Shown: positions 35,031 to 45,609, numbered from the stretch's first letter. The stretch is DNA of 64,000 nucleotides from Dehalogenimonas sp. WBC-2 (GCA_001005265.1 CP011392.1:1485902-1549901); one strand, 5' to 3'. Made by a program: numbers and translations. The notes: a model not told the origin generated them from the sequence alone.

Positions 35031-35119
35031 CCGGCGAGTTGACAGCCCGGTCTGTGGTCTCATAACACGGCAGCACTATCACACCACGCTTAGCCAAACG
35101 TAAAGCATAGCTACAAACC

Positions 35120-35148
35120 TTTACGCCCTTGTGTTTTTGACCTATAAT
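35120..35148 (+). promoter_or_regulatory. Promoter of clpC
   Basis: TTTACG (35120-35125) and TATAAT (35143-35148) are spaced by 17 bases, 31 bases before the clpC start. No CIRCE element or other heat-shock operator was seen. Confidence 0.6.
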
Positions 35149-35179
35149 GGATAGGTATCCTAAGCGAGAGGAATTTATC

Positions 35180-37705
35180 ATGGCTAGTCGTTTCGATAAA
35201 TTTTCTGAGCGCGCCAGACGCGTCCTGACCTACGCGCAGGAGGAAGCTCAGAATCTAAATCATAATTACATCGGCACCGAACATATCCTGCTGGGTATGG
35301 TACGCGAGGAAGACGGCGTTGCTGCCCGGGTGCTGGTGGCGTTGGATGTTAATCTGACCAAGCTGCGGTCTGCAGTGGAATTTGTCATTGGCCGCGGCGA
35401 AAAGCCGTCCACCGGTGAAACCGGTTTGACTTCAAGAGCCAAGAAGGTCATTGAACTGGCGATTGATGAGGCCCGCAATCTGGGCCACAATTATATCGGT
35501 ACCGAACATCTGCTGCTGGGCCTTTTACGCGAGGGCGAAGGGGTGGCGGCGGGAGTGCTGGACAGTTTTGGCATTACCATTGAAAAAACCCGCTCCGAGA
35601 TTACCAAAGTCCTGGCACAGAATACCGTCAGCCGAAGCGGCCCGGTCAAAGTAGGCAAAACACCCGGTAAAACACCCAATCTGGATGCTGTTTCTCTCGA
35701 TCTTACCGCCGCTGCCCGGGCAGGCAAACTGGACCCGGTGGTAGGCCGTCAAAAGGAGATCGAGCGGGTAATCCAGATTCTTTCCCGCCGCACCAAGAAC
35801 AACCCGGCTCTAATCGGTGAGCCTGGCGTCGGCAAAACGGCTATCGTTGAAGGGCTGGCGCACCGCATTGTGGCGGCCGATGTGCCGGAAACACTGGAAG
35901 GCAAACGCCTGGTGTCATTGGATATCGCCTCTCTTGTGGCTGGTACCAAGTACCGCGGCGAATTTGAGGAGCGCCTGAAGAAGATACTTGAAGAACTCAA
36001 GAGCGTGGGAAACATCGTCATTTTCATTGACGAGTTCCACACCATGGTCGGCGCCGGCGCGGCTGAAGGCGCCGTTGATGCCGCCAATATTTTAAAACCG
36101 TCCCTGGCCCGCGGCGAGATCCAGATCATCGGCGCCACCACCCTTGACGACTACCGAAAGCATGTCGAGAAAGACGCCGCCCTGGAGCGGCGCTTCCAGC
36201 CGGTACTGGTGGAAGAGCCATCGCTTGAGGATACACTGGAGATACTGCGCGGCATCAGGGGTCGCTATGAAGAGCACCATCGTCTTGAGATCACTGATGA
36301 CGCTTTAAAGGCGGCAACAGACCTGGCGGCGCGCTATATTTCCGACCGCTTCATGCCCGACAAGGCTATTGACCTCATTGACGAAGCGGCCTCACGGGTA
36401 CGCATCCGTCACCGCACCAAACCTATGCCGCTTAAAGACCTGAAAAAGGCCGAGGACTCCTACCGCCGCGACAAGGAAGCCGCCCTTTCTACCCAGCAAT
36501 ATGATTTTGCCGCCGAACTCCGCGAACGTGAATACCAGATAGCTGAGAAGCGCCGCAAGATGGAAGATGAGTGGCAGCTGGAACAGGGTCAGGACAAACC
36601 CAAGGTAACTAAGGAAGACATTGCCGACGTGGTCGGTATGTGGACCGGCGTGCCGCTGTTACAACTCACCGGTGACGAATCAGAACGGCTGCTCCAGATG
36701 GAGGAGGTGCTGCATAAGCGCATCATCGGCCAGGAAGAAGCCATCACCACAATCGCCAAGGCGGTCAGGCGCGCCCGGGCAGGCCTTAAAGACCCGCGGC
36801 GGCCGATTGGTAATTTTGTCTTTTTAGGACCTACCGGTGTCGGCAAGACGGAACTGGCGCGGGCGCTGGCCCAATTCATGTTCGGTTCTGAAGACAACAT
36901 GGTGCGCATCGACATGAGCGAGTTCATGGAGAAGTTTGCGGTGTCACGGCTGGTCGGCGCGCCCCCCGGATATGTGGGTTATGACGAAGGCGGCCAGCTG
37001 ACTGAGGCGGTACGGCGCAAGGGTTACTGCCTGATCCTGCTCGATGAGATTGAAAAAGCCCATTCCGATGTTTTCAATATTCTGTTGCAGATCTTTGACG
37101 ACGGCCACCTGACTGACGCCAAAGGCCGGCGCGTTGATTTCCGCAATAGTATCATCATCATGACCAGCAATATCGGCGCCGACCTCATCCGTAAGGGTTC
37201 TGGCGGTCTCGGCTTCTCCACCACTTCCGACGGGGCCAAGGCCGTTGAGGTCAACTACGAGCGGATGAAGGATAAACTGCTGGGCGAGGTCAAGAAGAGC
37301 TTCCGTCCGGAGTTCTTAAACCGTATAGATTCCACGGTGGTCTTCCACTCCCTGACCCGGGAACAGATCCGTCAGATAGTCGATCTGCAACTGGTATCGG
37401 TGACCAAACAGCTCAAGGAAAAGAATATCAAGATAGAAGTCACCGAGGCGGCCAAAGACGTGCTGGGGCGCAAAGGTTACGATGAAGTTTACGGCGCCCG
37501 CCCGCTACGGCGTGTCATCCAGAACTTGCTGGAAGATAAACTATCAGAGGACCTGCTACGCGGCCAATACGGTAGCGGTGATACGGTAGTTGTAGATTCC
37601 GCCGGAGAAGGTGAGGAACTGGCCTTCAGCGTGGAACACCCGGTACCGGAACAGCCTGCGGCGGAGGAAAAACCGGCGCTGGTCGGCGGTGAAAACGGCG
37701 AGTAA
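35180..37705 (+). CDS. clpC: ClpC ATP-dependent unfoldase
   Basis: An 841-residue Hsp100 ATPase. Two N-terminal Clp repeats (each with NHNYIGTEH or GHNYIGTEH and LLG) fill about residues 1-145. D1 has Walker A GEPGVGKT near 213, a UVR-containing middle region lies near 416-455, and D2 has GPTGVGKT near 551. ClpC unfolds proteins for the ClpP protease. The ATG at 35180 follows GAGAGGA; an in-frame ATG 11 codons upstream is less likely. The usual ctsR-mcsAB neighbours are absent. Confidence 0.96.
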   Translation: MASRFDKFSERARRVLTYAQEEAQNLNHNYIGTEHILLGMVREEDGVAARVLVALDVNLTKLRSAVEFVIGRGEKPSTGETGLTSRAKKVIELAIDEARNLGHNYIGTEHLLLGLLREGEGVAAGVLDSFGITIEKTRSEITKVLAQNTVSRSGPVKVGKTPGKTPNLDAVSLDLTAAARAGKLDPVVGRQKEIERVIQILSRRTKNNPALIGEPGVGKTAIVEGLAHRIVAADVPETLEGKRLVSLDIASLVAGTKYRGEFEERLKKILEELKSVGNIVIFIDEFHTMVGAGAAEGAVDAANILKPSLARGEIQIIGATTLDDYRKHVEKDAALERRFQPVLVEEPSLEDTLEILRGIRGRYEEHHRLEITDDALKAATDLAARYISDRFMPDKAIDLIDEAASRVRIRHRTKPMPLKDLKKAEDSYRRDKEAALSTQQYDFAAELREREYQIAEKRRKMEDEWQLEQGQDKPKVTKEDIADVVGMWTGVPLLQLTGDESERLLQMEEVLHKRIIGQEEAITTIAKAVRRARAGLKDPRRPIGNFVFLGPTGVGKTELARALAQFMFGSEDNMVRIDMSEFMEKFAVSRLVGAPPGYVGYDEGGQLTEAVRRKGYCLILLDEIEKAHSDVFNILLQIFDDGHLTDAKGRRVDFRNSIIIMTSNIGADLIRKGSGGLGFSTTSDGAKAVEVNYERMKDKLLGEVKKSFRPEFLNRIDSTVVFHSLTREQIRQIVDLQLVSVTKQLKEKNIKIEVTEAAKDVLGRKGYDEVYGARPLRRVIQNLLEDKLSEDLLRGQYGSGDTVVVDSAGEGEELAFSVEHPVPEQPAAEEKPALVGGENGE

Positions 37706-37726
37706 TCCGGTTAGCGTTAATTATTC

Positions 37727-37759
37727 AAAAGAGCCCTTCCATATGGAAGGGCTCTTTTT
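37727..37759 (+). terminator. Rho-independent terminator after clpC
   Basis: AAAAGAGCCCTTCC pairs with GGAAGGGCTCTTTT around ATAT, with the T-run included. Confidence 0.92.
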
Positions 37760-37913
37760 GTATGGAATTTTTCCTGAAAAGTCAGGCGTGCCCGTTGGTT
37801 TCTGTTAAAATAAGGGGGAAGGAAGCACTGCATATTTATCAAAATGACTCAACGTTGAAAAAAAGAGTAAAATTAACCTTTCTTTCCACAGACAACGTAT
37901 AAATGGGAGCAAA

Positions 37914-40043
37914 ATGAAAGTACTTCTTATTTTTCCCCCACAATGGACACCGTACCGCCCATATTTAAGCCTGCCTTCACTTTCGGCGTACCTGAAAGAA
38001 CACGGAATTGATGTTATTCAGAAAGATTTCAATCTTGAAACTTATGATTTGATGCTGTCTGAAAAATATCTGTTGAATTTGCAAGAACGGTTAAACGCAA
38101 GATTTGAGGTAATGGATTCAAGAGACAAACTGTTGCCAGGCTTTGAACAAAGATACTTTAATGACTTGTTTATTGCCAAATCAAAGCTCAAGACGATATC
38201 TTCCAAAGTTGAAGGAGCCAAAGAGGCTTTACGGAACAGTGCTGGATTTTACAACCCCGAAACAATTGTCAACGCCAGGAATACCCTGGAACAAGCGCTG
38301 GCAATTATCTCAACAGCCTTTCCAATACGGCTGGATTTATCGACATTGGAAATGCTGATGTTCAGAGGAACCTTGAAAGAATTAAAAGAAATAACCCTGA
38401 ATAAGGTTGAGAACCCCTTTATTGAGCTTTTCGAGAATAATCTCCTGCCTTTTATATCTGAACAGGCACCCGATGTTATAGGTATCTCAATTGCCGGAAA
38501 CAGCCAATTTATCCCGGCAATGACTCTTGCACGATTAATAAAATCAACTGTTAAAGACGTTCATGTAGTGATTGGCGGTCATATGGTCACCCTTCTTGCT
38601 GAGTCACTGAAGAAAAATAAGGAGCTATTCGGAATTTTCTTTGATAGCGCCATTGTTTATGAAGGTGAACGTCCACTATTAACACTGGTAGAACATCTCA
38701 GGGACGACATGGGATTGGATGGGGTCCCGAATTTGATCTATGCTAACGATGGCAAGGTCCTTGTCAATGAAATATCACCTCCTGAAAACCTCAACTCATT
38801 ACCAACCCCCTGCTTTGATGATTTACCATTAGATTCGTATTTTAGTCCCGAACCAGTGTTACCCATCCTGGCGTCTCGGGGATGTTATTGGAACAAATGC
38901 GCATTCTGTTCACAAAATGTTATTTACCAGGGACGCTATCATTGCCGTGATGCTCAAAAAATTGTCGAGGATATGCGCAACCTAACTCAAAAATACGGCG
39001 CCAGGCACTTCGCTTTCACTGATGAGGCGATATCCCCCAGTATGATGAACAAACTCTCAAATGAAATCATTGAAAATAAATTGAAGGTCTGCTGCTCAAC
39101 AAATGTGCGTATGGAAAGGCAGTTTACCCCTGATCTGTGTCAAAAGATACACCAAGCCGGTTTCAAGCTACTATATTTAGGCTTGGAATCAGGTTGCAAC
39201 CGTGTGCTGGAGATCATGAACAAGGGTATGAATACAAAAATGGCCGCTGAGGCGTGCCACAACTTTTATCAGGCAGGAATATGGAACCATCTGTATGTAA
39301 TGTTCGGATTCCCAGGTGAAACAGAAGAAGAACTTACGGCGACAATCGATTTCCTCCTTTCAAATAAAGACATCATCCATTCCTTTCACGTCGATAATTT
39401 CAGCCTTGGAAAAGGAATGGAGGTACAAAGATCTCCTTCAAAATATGGCATCCAATTTGAAGAGGATAGCGATAGATGTTTCAATATTTCATATGACTTC
39501 AGCGTTTCATCCGGTGTAGCCTATGACCAGGCGCGGGAACTGGCTGCAAATTGCATGGAAACAATAGGTAAAGAATTTGAGGGCGATGAAATATTAGCCC
39601 AAGTAACCCATCATTATTTGCCATTATATCTACTTCACTATGAAAAGAGTGATCCTTTACTCAAATCGATTTTACCCACAAACAAAAGCACGGCTGTTAC
39701 TCACCAGCGTGTCAATAGGCATTCAGTCCCAAGAATAAAACATGGCCTTGTGTTAGACAGCAACAGATTTAACTTATTGGAAATTCAACAGAATATCGCG
39801 GACGGTACAGATATTCTGGCATCCCCTAAACCAACTAGCCTGATCTTTGATCCAGACACAGGCAAAGTTATGGCTATTCCGAAGCAAGCCTTAGAGGTAA
39901 TCAGTCTGTGCGATGGCAATATCAGTTTTAAGAAAATAGTTCAAAAATTGGCTCACAAGCATGGCATTCCGTTTAACAGGGCAGAAGAAGATTGTGCAGC
40001 ATTCTTGGAAGCCATAGTTCAAAATGAATTTATGGACCTTTAA
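37914..40043 (+). CDS. B12-binding radical SAM protein with PqqD-like C-terminal domain
   Basis: A 709-residue protein. The N-terminus begins MKVLLIFPPQWTPYRPY and contains a Rossmann-like cobalamin-binding region (DVIGISIAGNSQFIPAM, then VVIGGHMVTLLAE) without the His of base-on corrinoid binding. The radical SAM cluster motif CYWNKCAFC is at about residues 323-331. The last 70 residues (IPKQALEVISLCDGNISFKKIVQKLA...FLEAIV) resemble PqqD peptide-binding modules. This architecture is typical of enzymes that modify a peptide or transfer methyl groups. No precursor peptide is visible nearby. It opens the rdhA array, which may be coincidental. Confidence 0.85.
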   Translation: MKVLLIFPPQWTPYRPYLSLPSLSAYLKEHGIDVIQKDFNLETYDLMLSEKYLLNLQERLNARFEVMDSRDKLLPGFEQRYFNDLFIAKSKLKTISSKVEGAKEALRNSAGFYNPETIVNARNTLEQALAIISTAFPIRLDLSTLEMLMFRGTLKELKEITLNKVENPFIELFENNLLPFISEQAPDVIGISIAGNSQFIPAMTLARLIKSTVKDVHVVIGGHMVTLLAESLKKNKELFGIFFDSAIVYEGERPLLTLVEHLRDDMGLDGVPNLIYANDGKVLVNEISPPENLNSLPTPCFDDLPLDSYFSPEPVLPILASRGCYWNKCAFCSQNVIYQGRYHCRDAQKIVEDMRNLTQKYGARHFAFTDEAISPSMMNKLSNEIIENKLKVCCSTNVRMERQFTPDLCQKIHQAGFKLLYLGLESGCNRVLEIMNKGMNTKMAAEACHNFYQAGIWNHLYVMFGFPGETEEELTATIDFLLSNKDIIHSFHVDNFSLGKGMEVQRSPSKYGIQFEEDSDRCFNISYDFSVSSGVAYDQARELAANCMETIGKEFEGDEILAQVTHHYLPLYLLHYEKSDPLLKSILPTNKSTAVTHQRVNRHSVPRIKHGLVLDSNRFNLLEIQQNIADGTDILASPKPTSLIFDPDTGKVMAIPKQALEVISLCDGNISFKKIVQKLAHKHGIPFNRAEEDCAAFLEAIVQNEFMDL

Positions 40044-40420
40044 TTTTCATTTAAAATTCAAGGATTATTGTTTCAGACACCCGAAGCCTGCCGCTCAGCA
40101 TATCAAATCTAATTTCAAATTTTCCTTTTCACCCGAAGCCCAAATATAATCTACTATCTGTTACTTTCAGACTAGGTTCTCTAAATTTGAGCGTGAAGGT
40201 TAATTATAATCTTCCATAACTTCATGTTACTAAAATATTATTATTTATACGCATAATGGCGTATTGTTTTCTTAATGTTTCTATTGTATAACTTTACTGT
40301 AATAATTAGTGATCCATCGCTCTACCCATTTCAAGGAGGTGTAATGGGAAATTGGCAACCGGGAAAGACCGGATGGCCGTGGGAAAGACCACCAAAACAA
40401 TTAATTTAAGGAGAACACCA
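40044..40420 (+). other. AT-rich intergenic region before rdhA-4
   Basis: No gene is seen in these 377 bases. Near the right end an AAGGAGG site (40334-40340) precedes a short frame that runs into rdhA-4. The rdhA-4 start itself is served by AAGGAG at 40408-40413. A CATAATGGCGTATTG stretch at about 40252 and several TATTATTA runs are possible promoter material, but nothing is certain. Confidence 0.4.
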
Positions 40421-41929
40421 ATGTCACAGTTCCACAGCACAGTCAGTCGCAGAGATTTTATGAAGGCGCTTGGACTATCCGCCGCAGGCCTGGGTGCCGC
40501 GGCTGCCACCGCCCCAGTTTTCCATGACCTGGATGAGCTCATGTCATCCGAAAAAGCAAATTGGAAGCGCCCATGGTGGGTCAAACAACTCGAACCGCAT
40601 CATCCAACTGTTGAATTAGACTTTAGCCAAATGCAGCGTTTCGATCAACGCCTGAGTTGTCAGTCAAATTACACCAATGCCAAATATGCTGGCGCAGACG
40701 AATGGGGCAAGGTAGCCACCGCAACCGCGGCCTTTAACAAAGAGAACCTTGGCAAAGTAGGTTCAACGGTTAGAGATAAAGCGCTATCAGCCGCCGCCTC
40801 TCAGTTTTATTCAGCCAAGATTTTTACCACCGCTACACTAACTGGTTCTCCGGCTGGCATTCAAACCCCTGAGCAGATGGGCTTGCCGAAATGGACCGGT
40901 ACTCCTGAAGAAGGCAGCCGGATGCTCCGCGCCGTTTCTGTATTCCTGGGTGCTGGCGCTATGGGTTCTGCCGAACTGGAAAAGAAATTGGTTTTCAGTT
41001 ACATCAAAGCCGGAAGCAAAAATGGCCCAACCGCCAACGATGCTACTTATATCAACAATTGGCCGCCACCCCTTGAAGCTGGCCCCAAAATAGACTTTGA
41101 AAATGTGTCAGTCGGCTATGAAACTGAACAACGTAAAGTCTTACCAGACGCCGTTCAACTGCACGAAGTAGGCATCATGATCCCTATGGCCAAGGATGCA
41201 TGGCGCACCGCTATGACAGATGCTCCTTCAGGTGTCGCCGGAGCGGCTAATATCAGCCGTTACCGCATGTGGACTTGTTCCGTGCAACCAGGTATTCAGG
41301 CGTTCCTTCGCGGAATAGGTTACACCGGTTACGGTTATCCCTGGCCGGATATGTCCGGCGGTTTAGTGCCAGCGCAAGCTAGCGCAGTTCTTGGTGGTAT
41401 CTCCGAAATGGGCCGCCACAGTGACGCCGCTATCAGCCCCGAATTTGGCGCCAACATGGGCTACTACAGCTTCCTTACTGACTTCCCCATGGCCGATGAT
41501 GCGCCGATTGATGCCGGTATTTTCCGCTTCTGCCACTCTTGCAGGGTGTGCGCCGATGCCTGCCCGTCCGAGTCTATTTCCCAAGAGTCTGAACCAACCT
41601 GGGAAGTGGTGCAAGGTTACAAGGTACCAAATATGAACCAGCAGACAGGCAAAAAACTCTTCTGGACAGATATGCATAGCTGCATGAAATATCGCAGCAT
41701 CTACGGTTGTAATGTGTGTCGCCCGGTCTGCACCTTCAATACCAACAATGCACCCATCCACACCCTCATCAAGACTACAATCTCCAACACCAGCCTGCTT
41801 AATGGATTCTTTGCAGTCATGCATGACCCATTTGGATACGGGTTGAAAGACCCGGAAGCCTGGTGGGATATGTCTCTGCCTATCTGGGGCACCGACTCCA
41901 CCACAGCAGCCTACGACGGCGGTTATTAG
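40421..41929 (+). CDS. rdhA: Reductive dehalogenase catalytic subunit (rdhA-4), orphan
   Basis: A 502-residue RdhA with the leader SRRDFMKALGLSAAGLGAAAATAP and the post-leader segment VFHDLDELMSS. It shares the QRLSCQSNYTNAKYAG block with rdhA-5 to rdhA-8, so these five form one subfamily. Fe-S motifs are CHSCRVCADACP (about 370-381) and C-x8-CNVC-x3-C (about 424-440). The frame is open to 40352, but AAGGAG eight bases before 40421 and the leader fix the start. No rdhB follows; a strong terminator does. The substrate is unknown. Confidence 0.96.
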   Translation: MSQFHSTVSRRDFMKALGLSAAGLGAAAATAPVFHDLDELMSSEKANWKRPWWVKQLEPHHPTVELDFSQMQRFDQRLSCQSNYTNAKYAGADEWGKVATATAAFNKENLGKVGSTVRDKALSAAASQFYSAKIFTTATLTGSPAGIQTPEQMGLPKWTGTPEEGSRMLRAVSVFLGAGAMGSAELEKKLVFSYIKAGSKNGPTANDATYINNWPPPLEAGPKIDFENVSVGYETEQRKVLPDAVQLHEVGIMIPMAKDAWRTAMTDAPSGVAGAANISRYRMWTCSVQPGIQAFLRGIGYTGYGYPWPDMSGGLVPAQASAVLGGISEMGRHSDAAISPEFGANMGYYSFLTDFPMADDAPIDAGIFRFCHSCRVCADACPSESISQESEPTWEVVQGYKVPNMNQQTGKKLFWTDMHSCMKYRSIYGCNVCRPVCTFNTNNAPIHTLIKTTISNTSLLNGFFAVMHDPFGYGLKDPEAWWDMSLPIWGTDSTTAAYDGGY

Positions 41930-41960
41930 ATCTTCAATACAGGGTAAGTATCCACAAAGT

Positions 41961-41997
41961 AAAAAGGAGGAGGCTTTAAAGGCCTCCTCCTTTTTTT
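41961..41997 (+). terminator. Rho-independent terminator after rdhA-4
   Basis: AAAAAGGAGGAGGC pairs with GCCTCCTCCTTTTT around seven bases and a T-run follows. The 45 bases before it are nearly identical to those after rdhA-6. Confidence 0.9.
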
Positions 41998-42104
41998 AGC
42001 CAACCTTTATAATCATAGATAAAAGCATTTCATAATACATACATTAATTTAGTTGACTATTCTTTTAATCTCCTATGGCCCAAAATACGTATTAAGTACA
42101 ATAG

Positions 42105-42122
42105 GTACTAATACTATAGTAC
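42105..42122 (+). promoter_or_regulatory. Conserved inverted repeat upstream of rdhA-5
   Basis: GTACTA (42105-42110) and TAGTAC (42117-42122) flank ATACTA. A closely related sequence lies upstream of rdhA-7 (45610-45628), and a half-site lies upstream of rdhA-8. It is 202 bases before the rdhA-5 start, in the 325-base AT-rich gap after the rdhA-4 terminator, which otherwise shows no gene. Confidence 0.55.
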
Positions 42123-42323
42123 GATGTATATTTATATCACTTGGTGTAATATTATACTTATAGTTATGTTAGATATTCTTACGATTATTTCCTCAAAGTC
42201 TGGGTAAAATAAGTCCATGTCAATACGTATAAAAAAAAAGGAGGACAATTCACGCAACAAGGCTTTAGGAGCATCATAGCGAACTGATAATATCAGGCTA
42301 AAAAATAAGAGGAGAACATACTA

Positions 42324-43865
42324 ATGTCCACGTTCCACAGCACAGTTAGTCGCAGGAATTTTATGAAGGCACTTGGATTATCCGCCACCGGTTTAGGCGC
42401 AGCCGCTGCCGCAGCTCCAGTTTTCCATGACCTGGATGAGCTAATCGCATCCGATAACGCCGGATGGCAACGCCCATGGTGGGTTAAAAGCGTTGATGAA
42501 CCCTCTGTAGAGATCGATTGGAGTCAAATTAGTCGTATCGACCAGAGATTAACTTGTCAATCACAATACGTCAATGCTCAATATGCAGGCGTTGATGAAT
42601 GGAAACGTCTAAGTGCTGAAGGGTCAGCAGCCAAAAAGGCATTCGTGGGTACAACAGGTAATAAACTTCGGGATTACGCACTCAGTGCTGGCTCAAGTTC
42701 TTTCGAATCGCCAACCAGAGTATGGACACACGGGACACTGACTGGACCGAATGTGAGTACTTATGAAAACATTGGGCTCCCAAAGTGGCAAGGTACACCT
42801 GAAGAAAATACACGAATGGTTAGAGCAGCGGCCAAATATTATGGTGCAGCACAAATTGGTACCTGTGAATTGGCGACCGATGAACGAAAATTGGTCTTTA
42901 CCCATCCTAAAGGTGAAGGAGGGTGGTCTGGTGGCGCGGTTGGAGTGCAAGGGAGCGGCGCAAATGCTGCTTACTTCATTGACCACTGGCCTCCACCAAA
43001 CACCGCCGGCCGAGCGATCGAATGGGTTAATCAGGATGTTGGTTATGAAGATGAAGAGCATATCTATCTTCCAGACCGACCACTCTGGGACTTCGGTGTC
43101 CAAATTCCAATGCCGCACGAAACGTGGAGTACGGACAATCCGGATGGTGGCTCTCAACTGCGGGGTTCCGGGAATGTCGCTCGTTACCGAATTTGGACGA
43201 TGTCTGTTATGCCCGGACTATTAATATTCCTAAAGACTCTTGGTTATCATGGGTATGGGTATCCGTATCCCGATAAAGCAGGCGGTTTGGTTCCAGCTCT
43301 AGCCAGCGCAGTCTTGGGTGGCATCTCAGAGATGGGCCGATCAAGCGAATTTGGTCTCAATCCGGAATATGGGTCTCTCGGCGGCTATTACAGCATGCTG
43401 ACAGATTTACCCATGCAACCCGATAAACCGATTGATGCCGGCATGTTCAGATTCTGCGGCACTTGTGGTGTGTGCGCAAGGGCATGTCCTTCAGAGTCAA
43501 TTTCGTTTGACAAGGAACCTTCGTGGGAAATCCCAGATTTTGGTTACAAGGTTCCTCAAATGAATATGATGCCGGGTAAAAAACTTTTCTGGACAGACAC
43601 ACATTCCTGCCAGAAATACAATTTAGCCCACAACTGTCGCATATGCAGACCCGTTTGTACATTCAATGTCAGTAACGGAGCCATGGTACACGATATCATT
43701 AAAGGTACAATGTCTGTTACGTCATTATTCAACGGGTTCTTTGCAAAAATGCACGATGTGTTTGGTTATGGTTTGAAGGACCCCGATGCCTGGTGGGAAG
43801 GCGATTTCCCGATGTGGGGCACAAACAGCTTATTGGTTGGCACTGACGGTGGATATAAAAAATAA
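42324..43865 (+). CDS. rdhA: Reductive dehalogenase catalytic subunit (rdhA-5), orphan
   Basis: A 513-residue RdhA. The leader reads SRRNFMKALGLSATGLGAAAAAAP, with Asn in place of the usual Asp. Fe-S motifs are CGTCGVCARACP (about 378-389) and C-x8-CRIC-x3-C (about 430-446). A distinctive insertion near residue 200 is rich in glycine (EGGWSGGAVGVQGSG). The gene follows GAGGAG and is 26 bases upstream of rdhA-6, so the two are probably on one mRNA. No rdhB is present. Confidence 0.96.
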   Translation: MSTFHSTVSRRNFMKALGLSATGLGAAAAAAPVFHDLDELIASDNAGWQRPWWVKSVDEPSVEIDWSQISRIDQRLTCQSQYVNAQYAGVDEWKRLSAEGSAAKKAFVGTTGNKLRDYALSAGSSSFESPTRVWTHGTLTGPNVSTYENIGLPKWQGTPEENTRMVRAAAKYYGAAQIGTCELATDERKLVFTHPKGEGGWSGGAVGVQGSGANAAYFIDHWPPPNTAGRAIEWVNQDVGYEDEEHIYLPDRPLWDFGVQIPMPHETWSTDNPDGGSQLRGSGNVARYRIWTMSVMPGLLIFLKTLGYHGYGYPYPDKAGGLVPALASAVLGGISEMGRSSEFGLNPEYGSLGGYYSMLTDLPMQPDKPIDAGMFRFCGTCGVCARACPSESISFDKEPSWEIPDFGYKVPQMNMMPGKKLFWTDTHSCQKYNLAHNCRICRPVCTFNVSNGAMVHDIIKGTMSVTSLFNGFFAKMHDVFGYGLKDPDAWWEGDFPMWGTNSLLVGTDGGYKK

Positions 43866-43891
43866 TAATAAAATGTGGAGAAAGTATCAAT

Positions 43892-45415
43892 ATGTCAAAT
43901 TTTCATAGTACAGTTAGTCGCAGGGATTTCATGAAGATCTTAGGTCTATCCGGTGCTGGCATCGGCGGAGCAGCTTTGGTTGCCCCCGCTTTCCACGACA
44001 TCGATGAGCTTTCTTCTTCATCGAGTGCAGTAAGGAAGCGTCCTTGGTACATCAAGGAAGTAGACAAGCCAACCGTTGAGATTGACTGGAGTCAAATAAA
44101 GAGATTTGATCAGCGCCTCCAGTGTCAAGCTAATAGTACGAATGCTAAATATGCGGGACCCGATGAGTGGGCAAAAGTGGCGACTGAGGCTACGGCTTTC
44201 AGCAAGGAACAGCTCGGAAAAAGTGGGTCTACCTTGAGAGATATCGCTCTTAATGGATCCGCTTTCAGAACTATCATCGGAACTCCATATTCTCCCACTG
44301 CTAAAGCTGGACTTTCTGGGAAAGATACATTGAAAACTTTCATTCCGCCAGCTTTTGTTCAAACTCCAGAACAGATAGGACTGCCAAAGTGGACAGGCAC
44401 CCCTGAAGAGGCTGCGAGCATGGTCCGTGCGGCAGCGGTATTTTATGGTGCAGGGCAGGTTGGTTTTGGAAAATTAGATCATGAGCTAATTTTCACTTAC
44501 AGCAAGGGCGAGGCAAATTCAGCGAAATATGTTACCACTTGGCCACCGCCATTGAATGTTGCTCACAGAATTGATATTGAGAATGTCGATCCAGGATGGG
44601 ATGATGGAGAAGTAGTACATGTTCCGAGTAAGCCTCTTTGGGAAATTAGTGTCATGATTCCAATGGCAAGAGATGCTTGGCGAACTGCTCACGGCGACTA
44701 TTCTTCGGGTGTAGCGAGCGCAGCTAACAGTAGCCGCTATCGCATTATGGAAATTATCCAACCCGCTATTCAAGGTTTTATCAAGAGCTTGGGATACATG
44801 TGTTATGGATACTTTGAAGGTTCCGGTGGTATAGTTCCCGCTCAAGCAAGCGCAGTATTGACAGGCCAAGCTGAAATGGCTCGACATAGTGATGCTATAA
44901 TTGATCCTGAATTTGGGGCAAATATGGGTTATTACAGTCTGTTAACAGACCTTCCGTTAGCTGAAGAGCCAGCGGTTGATGCTGGTATTTGGCGATTCTG
45001 TCACACTTGTCACAAATGTGCTGATCAATGTCCCTCTGGATCAATCTCACAGGATTCAGAACCTTCTTGGGAAGTCACACAAGGAATCGGAACCCCCTAT
45101 AAAATTCCCAATATCAACCAAGCGCCAGGAAAGAAACTGTTTTGGACAGACATGCACAGCTGCGTTAAATGGCGCAACATTCATGGATGTAATGTGTGCA
45201 GAGTGAACTGTACGTTTAATGTAAATTCTGGCGCAATGGTTCATGAAATTGTTAAATCTACAATCTCTACAACTTCCCTATTCAATGGGTTCTTGTGGAA
45301 GATGGGTGAAAACTTTGGTTATGGTGCTGAAAAAGATGTCGATCAATGGTGGACAAAGCAACTTCCTCAATTTGGTTTCGACACCACAACTGAAGCTTAC
45401 GACGGCGGTTACTAG
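43892..45415 (+). CDS. rdhA: Reductive dehalogenase catalytic subunit (rdhA-6), second gene of an rdhA-rdhA operon
   Basis: A 507-residue RdhA with leader SRRDFMKILGLSGAGIGGAA. It is closely related to rdhA-7/8 over the whole length (for example GTPEEAASMVRAAAVFYGAGQVGFGKLD), but its codon use is more AT-rich. Fe-S motifs are CHTCHKCADQCP (about 370-381) and C-x8-CNVC-x3-C. Its last bases and 3' flank match those of rdhA-4. The ribosome-binding site is weak (TGGAGAAAG). No rdhB is present. Confidence 0.96.
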   Translation: MSNFHSTVSRRDFMKILGLSGAGIGGAALVAPAFHDIDELSSSSSAVRKRPWYIKEVDKPTVEIDWSQIKRFDQRLQCQANSTNAKYAGPDEWAKVATEATAFSKEQLGKSGSTLRDIALNGSAFRTIIGTPYSPTAKAGLSGKDTLKTFIPPAFVQTPEQIGLPKWTGTPEEAASMVRAAAVFYGAGQVGFGKLDHELIFTYSKGEANSAKYVTTWPPPLNVAHRIDIENVDPGWDDGEVVHVPSKPLWEISVMIPMARDAWRTAHGDYSSGVASAANSSRYRIMEIIQPAIQGFIKSLGYMCYGYFEGSGGIVPAQASAVLTGQAEMARHSDAIIDPEFGANMGYYSLLTDLPLAEEPAVDAGIWRFCHTCHKCADQCPSGSISQDSEPSWEVTQGIGTPYKIPNINQAPGKKLFWTDMHSCVKWRNIHGCNVCRVNCTFNVNSGAMVHEIVKSTISTTSLFNGFLWKMGENFGYGAEKDVDQWWTKQLPQFGFDTTTEAYDGGY

Positions 45416-45449
45416 ATCTTCAATACAGGGTAAGTACCCACAAAGTAAA

Positions 45450-45479
45450 AAGTAGGAGGCCTTTAAAGGCCTCCTACTT
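45450..45479 (+). terminator. Terminator hairpin after rdhA-6
   Basis: AAGTAGGAGGCC pairs with GGCCTCCTACTT around TTTAAA. The hairpin is a variant of the one after rdhA-4, but the T-run is reduced. Confidence 0.85.
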
Positions 45480-45609
45480 CTATAACTACATCAAACATGT
45501 ATTTACTCATAACCAGACAAGGATAATTTTTCGCAAGATATTCTTAATCTGGATGCTTAGCATATCTTTGAAAAAATGTTTGAGTGCAATATTACGTACA
45601 AGATGATAA

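Noticed and set aside
35031-35179. Possible CIRCE or CtsR operator before clpC
   Set aside because: No matching inverted repeat or heptad repeat was seen; only a standard promoter.
41990-42323. Search for an rdhB frame after rdhA-4
   Set aside because: No frame encoding three membrane helices was found on either strand; the same holds after rdhA-5 to rdhA-8.
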